NCBI GenBank assembly: GCA_009599575.1
Contig: VWND01000095.1
Coordinates: forward strand, 620,001-684,000
Reading direction: 5' to 3'
DNA from: Blumeriella jaapii
Taxonomy: Eukaryota; Ascomycota; Leotiomycetes; Helotiales; Drepanopezizaceae
DNA: 64,000 bases
The notes below the pieces were generated by a model. That model ran no database searches. It was not told where the DNA came from and saw only the letters and a program-made list of their open reading frames with translations. The position numbers and the translations under genes were made by a program. Below, one piece after another: positions 33,505-46,728 of the stretch. How positions within the stretch are numbered: position 1 is the first letter of the stretch; every line of letters begins with the position of its first letter.

Positions 33505-34900
33505 CTTGAAGAGCTGCTGGTGACAGTAGCTGGTGGGCTAGAGAATGAAGGGTGTATGAAGAGAGCTGGGAGTAAGAATGAAATGAGATGAGTGAGCGGA
33601 TGGTTGGACTTTTCTGGGAGGAACTCGATTGGGTTCATATAGACGACTACGAGACGAAACTCCATCCTGAGTGGGAAGGAAGTCCGTATCTGTGGACTCG
33701 TGCAGCCAGAAGTTCAGTCCCCATGCTGCTAGCATCCCCGTCAGTCGGATTGGACCTGGATGAGATATCTCGAGTGGTTGGCTAGGCACGACTATGGCCG
33801 GCTCTGCTTAAGAGCGGTATGCAGACATGGGACGACATTTCTGGCCGGACGAGTATTCAGAACGGATAATACTACACGAGCCTCAAGAGGTTCAAGATTC
33901 CGCTCTGGCAGCTCGCTTCCAAACTCGATAAGCAAACGGAAGCCAACAGATCAACGGCATGCTTGATTACACGGATTGCGAACCGAAGAAGAAGGCAATG
34001 TATGCTAGCATCCGTAGCCCTTATCGCTGGGCAACCTTGGCAAGGTATTTGTTGAATGTACATATACATGCATTACAATCTGACACTTGTGACCCTCCCA
34101 AATCGGAGGACCGCCTTTGGCTTCTAGCGTTGATATGGAACCTCTTCATTGGTATCGGCGATTGGATTGACGCTGTGCTGTTACACAGCTTCTCCACTCT
34201 GGAACAAGCATTTCCTGAGACTGTGTGCAAAGCATGCAAGCAGCTGCCTCATTGAGACAAGGTTGGAATCAAGCACCGTCGGTAGAGGGCCAAGATCTGT
34301 CCTAGCTCTTGACATGGAGATCCAACGGGCGCATGATTGACGGTCCAACAGCAACTTATAGCTGATAGTGGATGCAGGAACCTGGCGTCTGCTCTGCGCG
34401 CGCGATTGATCGACGCTGTAGTCGCGGGCTGGTCTGAGTGAGGAAGGAAGCTTGATCGATAGTGTATTGGCCAGAAAGAAAACTGGACAATCTCGAGAAC
34501 CTGGTTGTACCGACGGTATTACATTACTCTTGGGACTCTATGGCGTGCTCCGTTGAGTTACTTTATCCTATCTGGTGCTGTTTGAGCTTTGCTTGTCTGG
34601 CATGCATCGAACCTGTCTTCTAGACCTCGTGTCCCCGAAGAACTGAGGTTGCGGACTTCGAGTTGAGATAGCCAGGATCGGGTTGTTATACGATGAGGCC
34701 GAACGTGGACCCTGTAGCCTCCGTATCTCTGTTCTCACGAGACCTACGGTTACCTTGAACCCGAAGGATGCTTAGATATGATCTGATGTTGTTTTCTCAG
34801 ATCATTTAATCGCTTGAGTCGATTCTCTGCTTCATGGAACCAAACCATTCCTACTCAAAATTGCGTTTCAATGTGTATAACGCGTCTTATACACAGTTAT
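33505..34900. other. protease promoter side and gene-poor transition to the AT island
   Basis: Plus frame 33959-34255 (about 98 codons) has no recognisable domain. No gene is supported. Confidence 0.5.
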
Positions 34901-36079
34901 CCAATCACCTAGATTGAGCATTTGACACAGGTAGTCTAACTCCGGTTACAATGAACTGATGATATGATAGAGTGTATTCAGTATCAAAATAGTTCATTTC
35001 TCATCAATTTTAAAGCGTATCTAATAAGCTGATTAATTATCTGACTGTTTCTTAGCACTATTTCCGGTAGTTTTCAAGTCGCCCCTCGGGGTGCGAGGCC
35101 TTCGACGACGACGACTTCGCGGGCTAGACTTAAAATTTGTACGCGGTGCCTGATACGAACCTTCAGCTTTCCGATTACCACTGTCTTTTTCTTTTGCGGG
35201 AAAACAAGACGGTTGTATTTAAATAGTTTGAAGAGCCAAAATTGAGGAATCCCTTATCGGCGATCCGAGCTACGTTACACATATTTCTACGATTTACTTA
35301 ACGAAAACAAACTTGTTGAGAATCTCAAAAGAATTGTATTAAAAAAAAAAAAGGCGGAAAAATAGAAAGCTCGAAAGTTGAAAAACCCCGGTAAAGCGCT
35401 TTCGAACATCGGTTTTAATGAACACAACCGATTTGACAGCATATTAAAGGAAGGAAAAGGTGTCGGGGGCACAAATACTGTAGAACTAGGTAGGAAAACC
35501 ACACTGATACGGCCACATATCGGTGGGTAAGATAGTCTAGGGAATGCCCTAGAAGAGACTGAAGAAAGGAAAAGAAGAACGAGTGAAGGTATGAATTGGA
35601 GTGCGTAGTTGTTGTACTATCTAAGGGGGGTGCTTTGCTCTTATACCTGTTGAAGGTAGTCAATGGCAGGGGTTCTCAAAGGGGTCCATGCCTCAACCAT
35701 AGCTATGTCTGTAAATCCACCAAGTCCTTCGAATACAAAGTATCACCGTTTTACAATACGTCGATGATATCAGCGTACATAAATAGACGGTTAGATCAAA
35801 ACTCGGCGTCGCCAAATGTCGAATTTTTAATTAAATGCTTTCAAGCATTTTAGAAAAGCTGCGATACGCTGGATCAAAGACTCGGAACATGCGTGTTAAA
35901 AGCTTTTTTCCTTATTATGCTTTTTTCTTTTCTAACAATTGTGGGAAGGCAGCCCATTACAATATCGTATAGCAAAATGTGAATTCACACCGCTCTATTT
36001 GGTGCACTGTCCCATATCACATCCCCCCCCCCCCCCCCCTATTGCTATGATACAATACGTACAAACTTTGTAATTCTTA

Positions 36080-36306
36080 AAACCATTGAAGGTTATTTCA
36101 CAACTACTAAAAAACCTTATCCTGCCTGTGTACAAGAGGGGCTTAGTTAGCGGGCTTATTGGCCAAACATTTCTTTCATATGCATGCTTTCTTGAAAGTC
36201 TTTCACAAGTAAAAAATGTCCGGCTCAGCATATGCTATGACCTACAGGAGGCTGAGATGGCTTTGACCCCCCTGGTGCAAACCAATATCATCAGCGTTAT
36301 TATCAG
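36080..36306 (+). repeat. trinucleotide-tailed repeat, copy F
   Basis: Shares with copies A and E, in order, CCTTATCCTGCCTG-, CATTTCTTTCATATGCATGCTTTCTTGAAAG- and AGGAGGCTGAGATGG-like blocks, and ends GCAAACCAATATCATCAG then TTATTATCAG. It is more diverged than copy A and, like A, lacks the roughly 135-bp segment present in copy E. Confidence 0.5.
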
Positions 36307-36840
36307 GTAGGCTTCAAGTGGTTGCAGACTTATATTATGTTGAACAGATCTGCGATAAAGTTTACAGATCTAATATGCAAATAAAACATGATAATAATAT
36401 CTTTGCTCCAGATGATTGTATTATATTATTAAACATAAGTGTCCACTTCGCCTTCTGTTTTCAGATGCAGATAAGTAAAATCGAGACCAAATACGTGCCG
36501 TGTTGATTAATTCTAATCTGCAGAAAATTTCAAAAGATTGTCTTTCTTTATAATAACAATACCAATAGTTTGATACGTTATAGTTATTATTACAAGATCC
36601 TGTGAACGGATGACTAAAGGACGGATGACTACAAGCACTTGTCTATTTAATTACAATACGTTGTATGTAACAAGGGTTGTATTAATAGAGAATCAGTTTC
36701 AGCCCTACCGGAATTGGTCCCCCCTGCAACCCTTCAGCTAAGTATCACGATAGCTCGAACAGATTGAAACTATTGGTGCAGCGCTTTCGGAGTAACACCA
36801 TGCAATCATTATCGATCAGATGACTTGTTCTGCTTGACAA

Positions 36841-36900
36841 GTAGCAGTAGTAGTAGTAGAAGTAGTATTGATTTGTGTCTCCCATGGGGTACGGAGACGT
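36841..36900 (-). repeat. trinucleotide-tailed retroposon end (copy C)
   Basis: On the minus strand it reads CTCCGTACCCCATGGGAGACACAAATCAATA followed by an (ACT/TCT)n-like tail. The AGACxxxAATCAATA block with trinucleotide tail matches the 3' end of copy B. Confidence 0.45.
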
Positions 36901-37183
36901 GCCAAGCTAAGGAATTACAAATAATATGACCCGAAGGCAATTCAGAAAATCACAGCTACTTATTTTGACAAGTAAAAGGACGAAGAGGGATATTGGTGTC
37001 ATTTGTGTAAATTACAGCAAAGAGTGGCATATCAATGCCAACGATACGTGTGTCGGATGATACTTGCGGGTTGGCTCGATTGTGAATTGTGTTTAAGGGC
37101 ATTGTAAGAAATGACGATACCGCAGGATCGAAACCCCAGATCATAAGTATTGAAATTTTCTTTTCCCAATCCTGCTTTTTTAT

Positions 37184-37358
37184 TGCTAGTATCTGACTAG
37201 TAGGCAGAGGAAGCAATAAATGCACACGATAGGGTTGGTTGACTTGTAATAGTATTCTAGGTAGGGTGTGCGCCCTTATAAGGCGTGCACGGTACTCGGG
37301 AACTAGTTGTCTTGGCAACCAGTTATATAAATAATACGTGACATTTAATCTAGCAACA
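37184..37358 (-). repeat. 3' LTR of outer copia
   Basis: 175 bp, plus strand TGCTAGTATCTGAC...CTAGCAACA, matching 57406-57580 over its full length with scattered transitions. Ends are TG/CA with inverted CTAGCA. A shared TTAT just outside leaves a 4-nt uncertainty at this edge. Confidence 0.85.
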
Positions 37359-38517
37359 TACTTTTCTGACAGCGTGCAGTAGCAGCTTTAAAGCTAATTG
37401 CAGTGCGCCTGTTAGTAAAGAAAAACTAGTTATGACGTTATATATATTTTGTACGTTATCCATTTTGTATATTTTAAGAATAAACTCAGCGTTTTTAAAA
37501 AGCGCTGTAAAACCTTTTATATTTGTATATATAATACACTTTTTTTTCCATGCACTAGATTTTCAAATCGAATAATTGTAAGCTTAGCAGCTTATATTAT
37601 GCAACGTGGTTAGTTTCCGAAAGTGGCTTTGTAAAGCCGTCAGCTGTATTGTTTTTGTTTTAAACGTAGTACAAATCTAGCTTATTAGCAGTAATTTCGG
37701 AACGAACGTAATAATATTTAATATTAATATGCTTCGTGCGTTGGTAATATTCGGGGGTTTTCAGCTAATAAAAAAGCTTTCTGGCTGTCGTAATTTATTT
37801 CGATATATTAAGCATTTGGGCGATTGTAATTTATTTTTTATAGAACTTAGCGAATCCAAGCGGCTTTCTGAGCGAATTTGTATATAGCAACGTATTTAGC
37901 TTTAGTAGAGGAAAAAGCAACGATGGTTTGGCGTTTTAAAATAATTGCAAAAACAGCTTTTGCAAAAAAAACGCAGCATTATTGTATAATATTTTATTTA
38001 TTCGGGCTTTAGCTTAATTAAAATCGCAAAAGCTATATAGCTTTATTTTGGCTTTGTCCGTGATTTGTTTTTTAAATATTAAGCAAAATATTTTTGTTTT
38101 TTGTAAGTATTGCATTACGCGTTTGGCGGCGGCGATATGTTATGAAAACGGGTTTATAAGAAATTTAGCTAGAATAAAATAATAATATGTAATATTTTAG
38201 CGTATTTAAGTGGCGAGATATTGTAAAAAAGCCGTAAATCGATTGATATAGCTTAATATCGTAAAATATGGCTTGGCTTTCGAATTTAATTATATAAACT
38301 TCGGAATTCGACGCAAAAAACGTAGTTGCGCTTTTGCAATTAAATATACCGAATCTGTCTAAGATTTTATTAATATAAGCATTTTAGCAAAAAAAAATAA
38401 TATATGTTATTTTATTTTTAATAATACAAATATTTAAAAAGTATTTTGCTTTTTTTTGCGATTGCATATCGAAAAAAGCATGCAAATTTTTTTTAAATTT
38501 ATCGAAAACAAGGTCTT

Positions 38518-38819
38518 TGTTGCGCTATATTTACATTCCTTTATTTTCTTTTATTTCTTTTGTTCCAGATTTATTCTTCCTGTACGCTTTCAGTAGTTAA
38601 ATGTTCCTGGAGCTCGGAAAGGCTCGTAGTCACGTGATAACGAGCCTCCTCGGAGACTAGTTTTTCCGAGCGACTGACTAAGCGAGCCCGAACCTTCCGT
38701 CTTCTGCGGAGAGTTCGCCAGTCAGATTTAGAATAATACAAGTAACATTTTACTGCATATAACTCATCCGTTCCATTCTCCGGTGAGGGTTTCTACCGAC
38801 TATTCAGCTATACACGACA
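38518..38819 (+). repeat. 5' LTR of plus-strand copia
   Basis: 302 bp, TGTTGCGCTATA...CACGACA. Near-identical to the 3' copy apart from scattered C/T and G/A differences in both directions. Confidence 0.93.
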
Positions 38820-41800
38820 GTTATAAGCCCCGGAGCTAATCAATAAGCTTCTTTCTGCAATGCATACGCTAGAAGACTCGTTGGGAGCTTTCACCGGTCA
38901 ATCTATTCGAATTGTCAAAAGATATTCGTAGAAGGTTATATTTTGCAGAATTTTCTTCACTTGGCAAAAGGCCACGAATCGATAAAAGGCTATTAAGAAT
39001 GCGGAAAGCATTAATTCTTCGATCTTTTCAACCTACAAATCTCATTCTCATTTTTCTACTTTTTTCAACCCAGTCAATCGACTTTTCACAACGAAAACAA
39101 TATATCGGCTTCTACGAAAAAAAAGGTTTTCCTTCACGACCCAAAATCGTAGATCTTCTAGTTAAAAGCGTACAAATTTCACCGATCAGGGATTTTTCCT
39201 TTCGATTACACCGATCCTGATTTTCCATTTCGCTTTTTTATTAATAAACGATCACAAAAACAATCGCTATACTAATTTATCGATTAAAAAAACAAAAAGC
39301 GCCAAGCAGACTACGACAAAAAGTGCGCCGAATACAACAGTATAACCGAGGCAAAAAAAGCCGCCGTTACGACTGATAATTTTTCCGACAGATCTCGACC
39401 AGCCAATCTGACCTTCGACGATTTGAAAAATAAAATCGATTATCTTTCCAAAAACCATTCAAAAAAGCTTAAGAAATAACAAAAATACGTTACTGCCTAT
39501 CAAAAGTTGCTCGACTGGGTTTTTTCAATTATAAAAACCAGTTTAATAAACTTTGCAATCGCTTAATCGAAAATCAACGCTATTAATAATAAAAAAGCGT
39601 ACGCCACTTTTCATACTGACCTGCAAAAAAATTCGTTGATAAATAGAAGTATGCGAAGAATCAAAGATTCACATTATAAAAGGAAGCAAAAATCATTCCA
39701 AGCATTCGTTCGTATTTTGAAAAAAGATATTGCTTTTGCATACTTTTCCGTAGTTAGCTCCGTTAAATCTGACTACAAAAACACTTTCCGCAAAGCGTAC
39801 AGCGGGAGGATAAATATAATCGAATAAGTAAAAAAATAGCAGACCGCTTACAAAACAGCTGTCGAATACAAAATTTCTAATATAAATGGCCGCCACGCTA
39901 TTACCGATTTTCTCGACGCAATCGCCGCATATATTAATTTATAATAAGCGAACGGCAAAAAAGCTGAATATCTAAAAAACGAACTTGCTAGCCTTTCTAT
40001 AAAAAAGATTTTAATCGAACTAAGCTTTATAATCTTTTCTTTTAAAAACAACCGAAGATTCGACAATTCAAACCGAAAGGTCGGAGTTTTCGCCACTTCT
40101 CTTTTCGATTCTAAAAACAATAATACTTCGAAAAATCGTAGAGAAAAAAAAAGAAAAAGCAAAAAAAAAAAAGGAAAAAAGTATAACTGCCTATACGACA
40201 CTCCCAAAAAGCGCTATTTCTATCCCTCAACCGATTGTAAAAAGCTTTTGTACGCAATAAATAATCGTCGTAAAAAAAAGATTTTTTCCAACCCTTTAGA
40301 CAGGTAAAAGATCGCTGAAATGCGAAAAAAGCTGTTTTTCAATTACAAAAAGACTCTAAAAGCTTTAAATGAAAAAGGTATTCAAATAGTCGCAATTAAC
40401 AAAATCCTTAAAATCCTAACAACTAAGCCAAAACAGATTCTAAAATCAATTTCTAAAAACGATCAGAAAAAAATCTTTACCGCAATTTTCTGTTTTCTTT
40501 GCTTTGATGCGATCAAAAAGCATTTCGGAATCAACGTTTTGGCTCTGAAACCTGGTCAGTATTACCTTTTGAACAAAAATACCTTTTTTAATAACTGCTC
40601 TAGAACTTATTTAATAAACGACAAAAACCTTTTTATCGAAAAGTCTTATAAAAAAATTAATAACCTTACCAATAGCGTTTATACAAGCATATAAAGTTTT
40701 CTAATCGTCGGGAAAAAAAGTCGTCTAATAAAAAAAGCCTTTCGCAAAAAAAATAAAAAGCTTTGAAATATAATTCTTAACAACGTGGCGTTCGTTCCAG
40801 ACTTTACCACCAATATTATTTCCGCTAGTCTTTTGGCTAAAAAAGGTTATTAGTTCCAAAGGTTAAATAATACTTTTCGTTCTAAAAGCTTTGAAAGCTT
40901 TATTTTGAAACGTTAATATCAAACGATCGCCGATCTTTGTATGTTTAAATACATCAAGGTCAATTGCTTTTCTTATTCGCATTCCCTACGTAATAATTTG
41001 CATTTTTTAAAACGTAATTCGCCCGGCCTAATAATTTATATAATTCCGAAACGTCGTACGCGCCATAAATTTAAAAAAAGCAACGTATTTACGTACGATC
41101 GGAATAACGATGCGCGCTTATAGCATTTTCGTTCGGGCCATTTAAATAAAAACGCGTTCGAAAAGCTGGTCGAAAACACTCGTAAAATAAAAATCAAAAG
41201 CTTAACCAAAGTAAAATGCGAAAAGTATACTATTACGCATTTAAAACAGGTGATTTCAAAAGCAATATTAAAAAACAAATCTTCCAGATCTTTTTTTCGC
41301 ATCGGTTAAAACTTTTACGACTATTCTAAAAATCGTAAAGAAATTTACAACGGCTCGACGTGAATGTTTTTAATAAAAAACGAATATAATAAAAAGATTT
41401 AAGCCTCCGCTACCAGAACGAAAAATATAAAAGTCGTTTTAAATCGTTTTCAAACATTCGACGCATAAATAAAACGCTAATACAACCTTTCCATTTGCAA
41501 AATTCGATAAAATAACGAATCGTCGATAATTCCAAAATAAGAAAATACTATTTCGAAGTATCAAAAATAGGCGAAGCGCGAAAGTATCGATTTGAAATTA
41601 ATTTTATTCTACGTGCACCAGCCAACGGTTCGATCGAACGAGCAAAAAAGGAAGTAATTAAGCGTTCGATAAAAATAAGAATTGAAGCGGGACTTCCAAT
41701 CTCCCTTTGGCCCGAAACGATAAAAGCAGCAGCGCATTTATATAATATATCGCCGCTTGCTAAGAAACAATTCAAGTTTTTAAATAAAATTTTGCATAAT

Positions 41801-44800
41801 TAGTTTAGGCAATATTTTCGGTATTACGACTCTGCTATTATAAAAGCGCGTACGGCCGATCTTAGACCAGACTGAAACAAAGTTTATGCGTACGAAGCTC
41901 GTACGTATCTAATAATAAAAAATCGGAAAGTTACAAAACACAAAAAAGAATTTAAAATTTTTTCGAAAAAACACATCGAATATTTAATTAAATATAACGC
42001 TTCTAATATTTACAAAATTTAAATGTCCTAATTAATGCGTATAATTACGAGCCGAAACGTAGTGTTTAACGAATCCAAGTTCTATTCTTCGGAAGCTAAA
42101 AATCCAAGTCTTATAACTAAACTAAAATTTTAAAAAACCGTGGAATTTATCGAAAACGCGGAAAACGAAAAAGCTCAAAACGCTGAATATCAAACACTAG
42201 CGGGCGGTCTTAGTAGCGGCGCAGACCAGCAAAACTCGGTGTGCTAAAAGGGAAATAATACAAAAAAAAAGCTACTATTATAAAACGAACAATTTCCAAA
42301 CTTTATAAAAAAAAATAAAAATCCTTTTTTACCGAAGCCGCTATCAGAACCAAAATCGATTTCAGACCCTCTTGGTAAACTTTCAAAACCTACGATAAAA
42401 AAGAAGGACATTTTAATACCAATGAATTTAAACATCCCAAAGAAAGCCAAATCCTCGGAAATAGAAAACTTAATAAAAATCGAAGCGATCGAGCCTTTTT
42501 TTACGGTCGATTCAAACGTTCAGAGCTCGAAGGTAATAATCTTTTATAAAAGCCTTCTCGACAAAACTATTACCGACCAGTTTCAATTTTTAAAACTAAT
42601 TATTAATCGAAAATATGCAAAGCATATCCGAAACATTTTGACCGACGCGATAAAAGCGTCAGAAAATCATAAAAATTCAAAAAAAAATAACAAATTAGCA
42701 AAGCTTATTACTGCAGAATAAAATAAAGCAGAGCAAAGCTTTAAAAAGTCCTCCGGCGCGAGCATAAAAATGGCCTTATACAAAAAAGCGCGCAATTCAA
42801 CTTTTTAAATTATAATTAAAAATCATCGCCCGGCAAATCAAACGCTAAATCGATTTAAAATAAAGCAGCCATCTGAACGCTTGCTTTTAGAAGCTTTTCC
42901 AAAGCTGACTATTAAAAAAAAAGCACTATTCAAAAAAAGTAAAAAAAACAAATCGAAGTTTCCGATAAACGATAAAAAGCAGCTGATTTCAAAAACTGCC
43001 AAACGAAATCGTATAAATTCTATTTTATATTAGCCGAATAAACCGAAAATATACGCTACGGTATACGAAATCTTTTAACTAATAGCTCTATCCATCAAAT
43101 AACAGATCGACGAATTCGTTTATACGTTTTAAACAAACGAGCCGATTCAAATGGATGGAAAAGATTTCCAAGCTGTCTACGTAGTAATAGCGGCTTCGAT
43201 AAAAGGAAAGTCGGTAAAAAACATTCAATTTTCCGACCAAAAACAACATCGGAACAACCTTCCGAAAACTTTAAGAAACTGAAACGAATTGAAAAACCAC
43301 CAAATAAAAAAACAATTCAAAAAAAAAGCAAAAACCGAAATCAAAAACTTGAAAACCAAAAAATGCTGGAAAATTGTCAAAAAAGATAAAACCATAAAAC
43401 CCATTCCATTCAAATAGGTTTTCATATATAAAACGAACAGCTCAAGCGAATTGCAACGGTGCAAATCGAAACTAATCGTAAAGGAAAACCTTCAAAACGA
43501 AGCTTTAATCTTTTTTATATACGCAGCTATATTCGCAGCCCGTTTTTCCGAACGATTATAACGCTGGCGGCTTATTTCGACCTGGAAATCAAGCAATTCG
43601 ATATAATTAATACTTTCGTTAATGCAAAACGAAACTCCAAAAGTAAGCCAGTTACGTGCTATCTGCTTAATAAATTCAAACAACCAAGTATAATAATACA
43701 GCTAGACCGAGCTTTGTATAAGTTAAGAAACTCTTCAGCTTTATAATACGGCGAATTTGCTAATATTTTAAAAAAACTAAAGCTCGAATTAATAAGCGAG
43801 GAGCTTTGTATATTCGCCAACGAGATGCGAAGCGTATACGTAACGTTTTACGTCGACGATATTTAAGTTTTATACCACGCCTCCCATTCGTCAAAAGCCG
43901 ACGAAATTATTTTCGGTCTAAAAAAGGCCTACGAACTTACAAGCATAAAAGATCTAAATTACTTTTTCGAAATCCGTATCCTACGAAACAAACAAAAAAA
44001 GAAAATCTTTCTGCTCCACGACTCGTATATCGAAAAAATCGCTACGAAGTTTAATGCATGCAAAAGGCGCTTTCCAAGCACGCCTCTTTTAATCTGCGAA
44101 TTTATTAAAAACCCAAGCGTAGCTACGCTTCCGCAGATTAAAAAGTATTAAAAAAAAATCGGTTCAATTTTATACACGGCTATTATACTTCGACCCGACG
44201 TGGCCTTCGCAGCCTCTCAGCTTTTTTACTTTTTTATTAACCCAAGTCTCTAATATTTCGAGGCAGCTAATTAAACGCTTCGATATTTTTATAAAACAAA
44301 GTTCCTAAAAATCGTTTACAATCGGGAAAAGCGGAAAAACCAATTAATAATTTTCACCGACGCTTTTTTCGCCGACGACCTAAAAACTCGAAAATCCTTT
44401 TAAAATTATATCTTTTTTTTTTTCGAAAATGCTATTTTATAAAAAGCTGTACGACAAAACATAATCACCACTTCTTTTATTAAAGCGGAGCTATTTGCTT
44501 ATATAGCGACCGTAAAAAAAATAATAGCATTTCAACGTTTTTTTAAAAAGCTTCGACTCGATATTATTTCTAAATAAAACGTATATTGCGACAATTAGCA
44601 AACGATCAGATTAATCGTAGAAAACAAAAAAAGAATTTCTACGAAATTCCGCCACGTCGATATAAATAATATATGGATTCGCTAAAAGTATCAAAATGGA
44701 AAGTTTAAAATCATATATTTTTTAACAAATAAAATACACGCAAACGGTTTTACTAAAAATCTGACCCGACAAAAGCACGAAAGTTTCGTTAAACTTTTTA

Positions 44801-44980
44801 ATCTACGGGATTTTCGGAGCCTTATCGAAAAGCTCGACCAATCGAGCTAAAAAGCTTGCATTTTGCAGGCGTATATTTATTTAAACAAACTTTTATTAAA
44901 ATTTAAAACATAACAAAACCATCTTTTAACCAAAAGAAATCCGAACCTTTCGCAAACCCAAAAACCCAAAACCAAACCGC

Positions 44981-46208
44981 TCAACTTTGCAAAAGATTAA
45001 AAATATAACCCGCCAAAATAATAATCCGCGCCCGACGCTCCGCGACAATTAAACCTGAAATAAACCCTCCGATAGCCCTTCCAAAAACAGCTGCCGCCGG
45101 CTATACGGCCGAAATATTCCTTTCTTTTTGCGAAACTTCACCAAGCTGAAAACCAAAAACGTTTAGTAAAAAGATCGCCGCGAAATTCCTTTCTGAATTT
45201 TCAAAAACGAAAGCATTTTTTGATAAGTCGTGGCCAGGCCCTATTCCGCTAGTACGTAAAGCAGGGGTAGGAGTTTCCATTCGAAAAGCAGAAGCAAAAG
45301 TCTGAAAAACCCTACGAGCCGCGGCGAGCTTCGCGTTAATAATACGCTTTGTATTTATTAGTTTTGCTTTTGAATTACGATCGATTTAAAAACTTACTTT
45401 TTTGCATTTTCAAAACCGCTTTGACCGTAGGATAAAAAATAACCGTTATATCCTAAGAATCGATTAGCAGGAACGACAAAGTTTTTCGATAAAACTGACC
45501 GCTTTAGTAATCTTATTAATCCGAGCTAAAAACGAAAAACTACGCAGCCAAAACGTTCGCGTCGGCCGGAATATACGACGTGCTGGTTGCGTAGCACCGA
45601 TAGCAACGAGCTTCAGCCAGATTCGATAAACAGTCGTAATCTAAGTTTTCAATTGCTTCGCGAGCAACATAAATCATATAAAAAATAAAATTGAAAGGCC
45701 CAGGAATAGCAGGCTTTCTGGCCTTAATGCGAGCGCGTTTTGAAAAACAATTATCGTCGTTATTTTTATTTTCAATTTCTTCGTTCTAGTAACTTCCGGC
45801 CGCTTTTTTTCCAAAAGCGCCAGTGTTCTGCCCTTCTTTTTCGAAAATGCCACCAGAACCGAGACCACCGCTAGTAGCTCCTCTACCGCCAACAGCGTTT
45901 CCTCCATTTTCAGGCGCCATATCGGCATTCTCGAAGCCAGACAAATATAAATCTCCGAAAAAACCGTTTAAAAACGAAATATCGAAAAGGTCGCCCTTTT
46001 CGAAAGGGTTAAAAAAAAACGAATTGGCCGAAAAGGCCGACTGATTGCGCAAAATGGACTTTGTAAAACTTCGATTACGCAAACGCCGAAGACTGGAAGT
46101 CCGAGGAGCTGGGCCAACTGGTCGCGTAAAACCACGCGGACGACCTTTTTTGGATATAAAAAAGGCTATATCGATATTTCTGATTAAAATAATAGAGCCT
46201 AAATCCAT
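44981..46208 (-). pseudogene. degraded antisense reading frame between pol and 3' LTR of the copia element
   Basis: On the minus strand, opposite to pol, 46208-45786 is fully open (140 codons; a Gly-rich stretch GGRGATSGGLGSGG, FENADMAPENGG). Past one TAG the same frame continues NEEIENKNNDDNCFSKRARI, then AREAIENLDYDC and LAEARCYRCYATS to about 45550. After a frame change it resumes with AKLAAARRVFQTFASAFRMETPTPALRTS and later AVFGRAIGGFISGLIVAERRARI, ending in TGA at 44981-44983. Very few stops occur compared with the other frames of this AT-rich region. No family recognised. It could be an element-borne accessory gene, a captured host piece, or chance openness in a less mutated segment. 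Confidence 0.45.
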
Positions 46209-46426
46209 TAAAAAACTAATGGAAAAATAAAAAAGTTAAGGTTTTCAAAAGCGACGAGACTTTTATTTAAGCTAAATTGGCCTTATTCACGCTTCGCAAC
46301 GATAAAAAATATAAACAAGCCATATAAATATTGCAATATCGCGTTACGGCCGCATTCGGACGACAAAAAAATCTTTCCGCGCTTTGAAAATAACTGATCG
46401 CCGGATTAGCAATCAGCTAAAAAATA

Positions 46427-46728
46427 TATTGCGCTATATTTATATTTCTTTATTTTCTTTTATTTTTTTTGTTTCAGATTTATTTTTCCTGTACGCTTTC
46501 AGTAGTTAAATGTTCCTGAAGCTCGGAAAAGCTCGTAGTCACATGATAACGAGCCTTTTCGGAGACTAGTTTTTCCGAGCGACTGACTAAGCGAGCCCGA
46601 ACCTTCCGTTTTTTGCAGAAAGCTCGCCAATCAGACTTAGAACAATACAAGTAACATCTTACTGCATACAACTCATCCGTTCCATCCTCCGGTGAAGGTT
46701 CCTACCGACTATTCAGCTATGCACGACA
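46427..46728 (+). repeat. 3' LTR of plus-strand copia
   Basis: 302 bp; the first bases are TATTGCGC instead of TGTTGCGC (G to A). Followed directly by GTCTT. Confidence 0.93.

Larger units (their letters stand above)
34901..37183. other. AT-rich island flank with repeat fragments
   Basis: Base composition falls and stops become frequent. It contains the motif GTGGGAAGGCAGCCCA (35940-35955, also at 2287-2302), a 17-C run (36023-36039), repeat copy F (36080-36306) and a trinucleotide-tailed end (36841-36880, minus). No intact gene. Confidence 0.6.
38518..46728 (+). mobile_element. 8.2-kb Ty1/copia retrotransposon inserted in the outer copia
   Basis: LTRs of 302 bp (38518-38819 and 46427-46728) and exact 5-bp target duplication GTCTT (38513-38517 and 46729-46733). 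Plus-strand pol parts in copia order: a gag/zinc-finger-like Cys/His region near 40190-40250; GAG-pre-integrase SGHLNKNAFEKLVE near 41135-41180; integrase end with NGSIERAKKEVIKRS near 41625-41665; reverse transcriptase 43500-44150 with YVDD intact (43849-43860); RNase H 44330-44830. Frames are broken by many TAA/TAG codons and some shifts, so it is inactive. The insertion splits an LAKK-D coding stretch of the host element. It is about 2.5 kb longer than the outer copia, mainly because of 44.85-46.43 kb. Confidence 0.92.

Noticed and set aside
33959..34255. 98-codon plus frame near the right end of the gene block
   Set aside because: No recognisable domain, no promoter signal, mirrored by an open minus frame.
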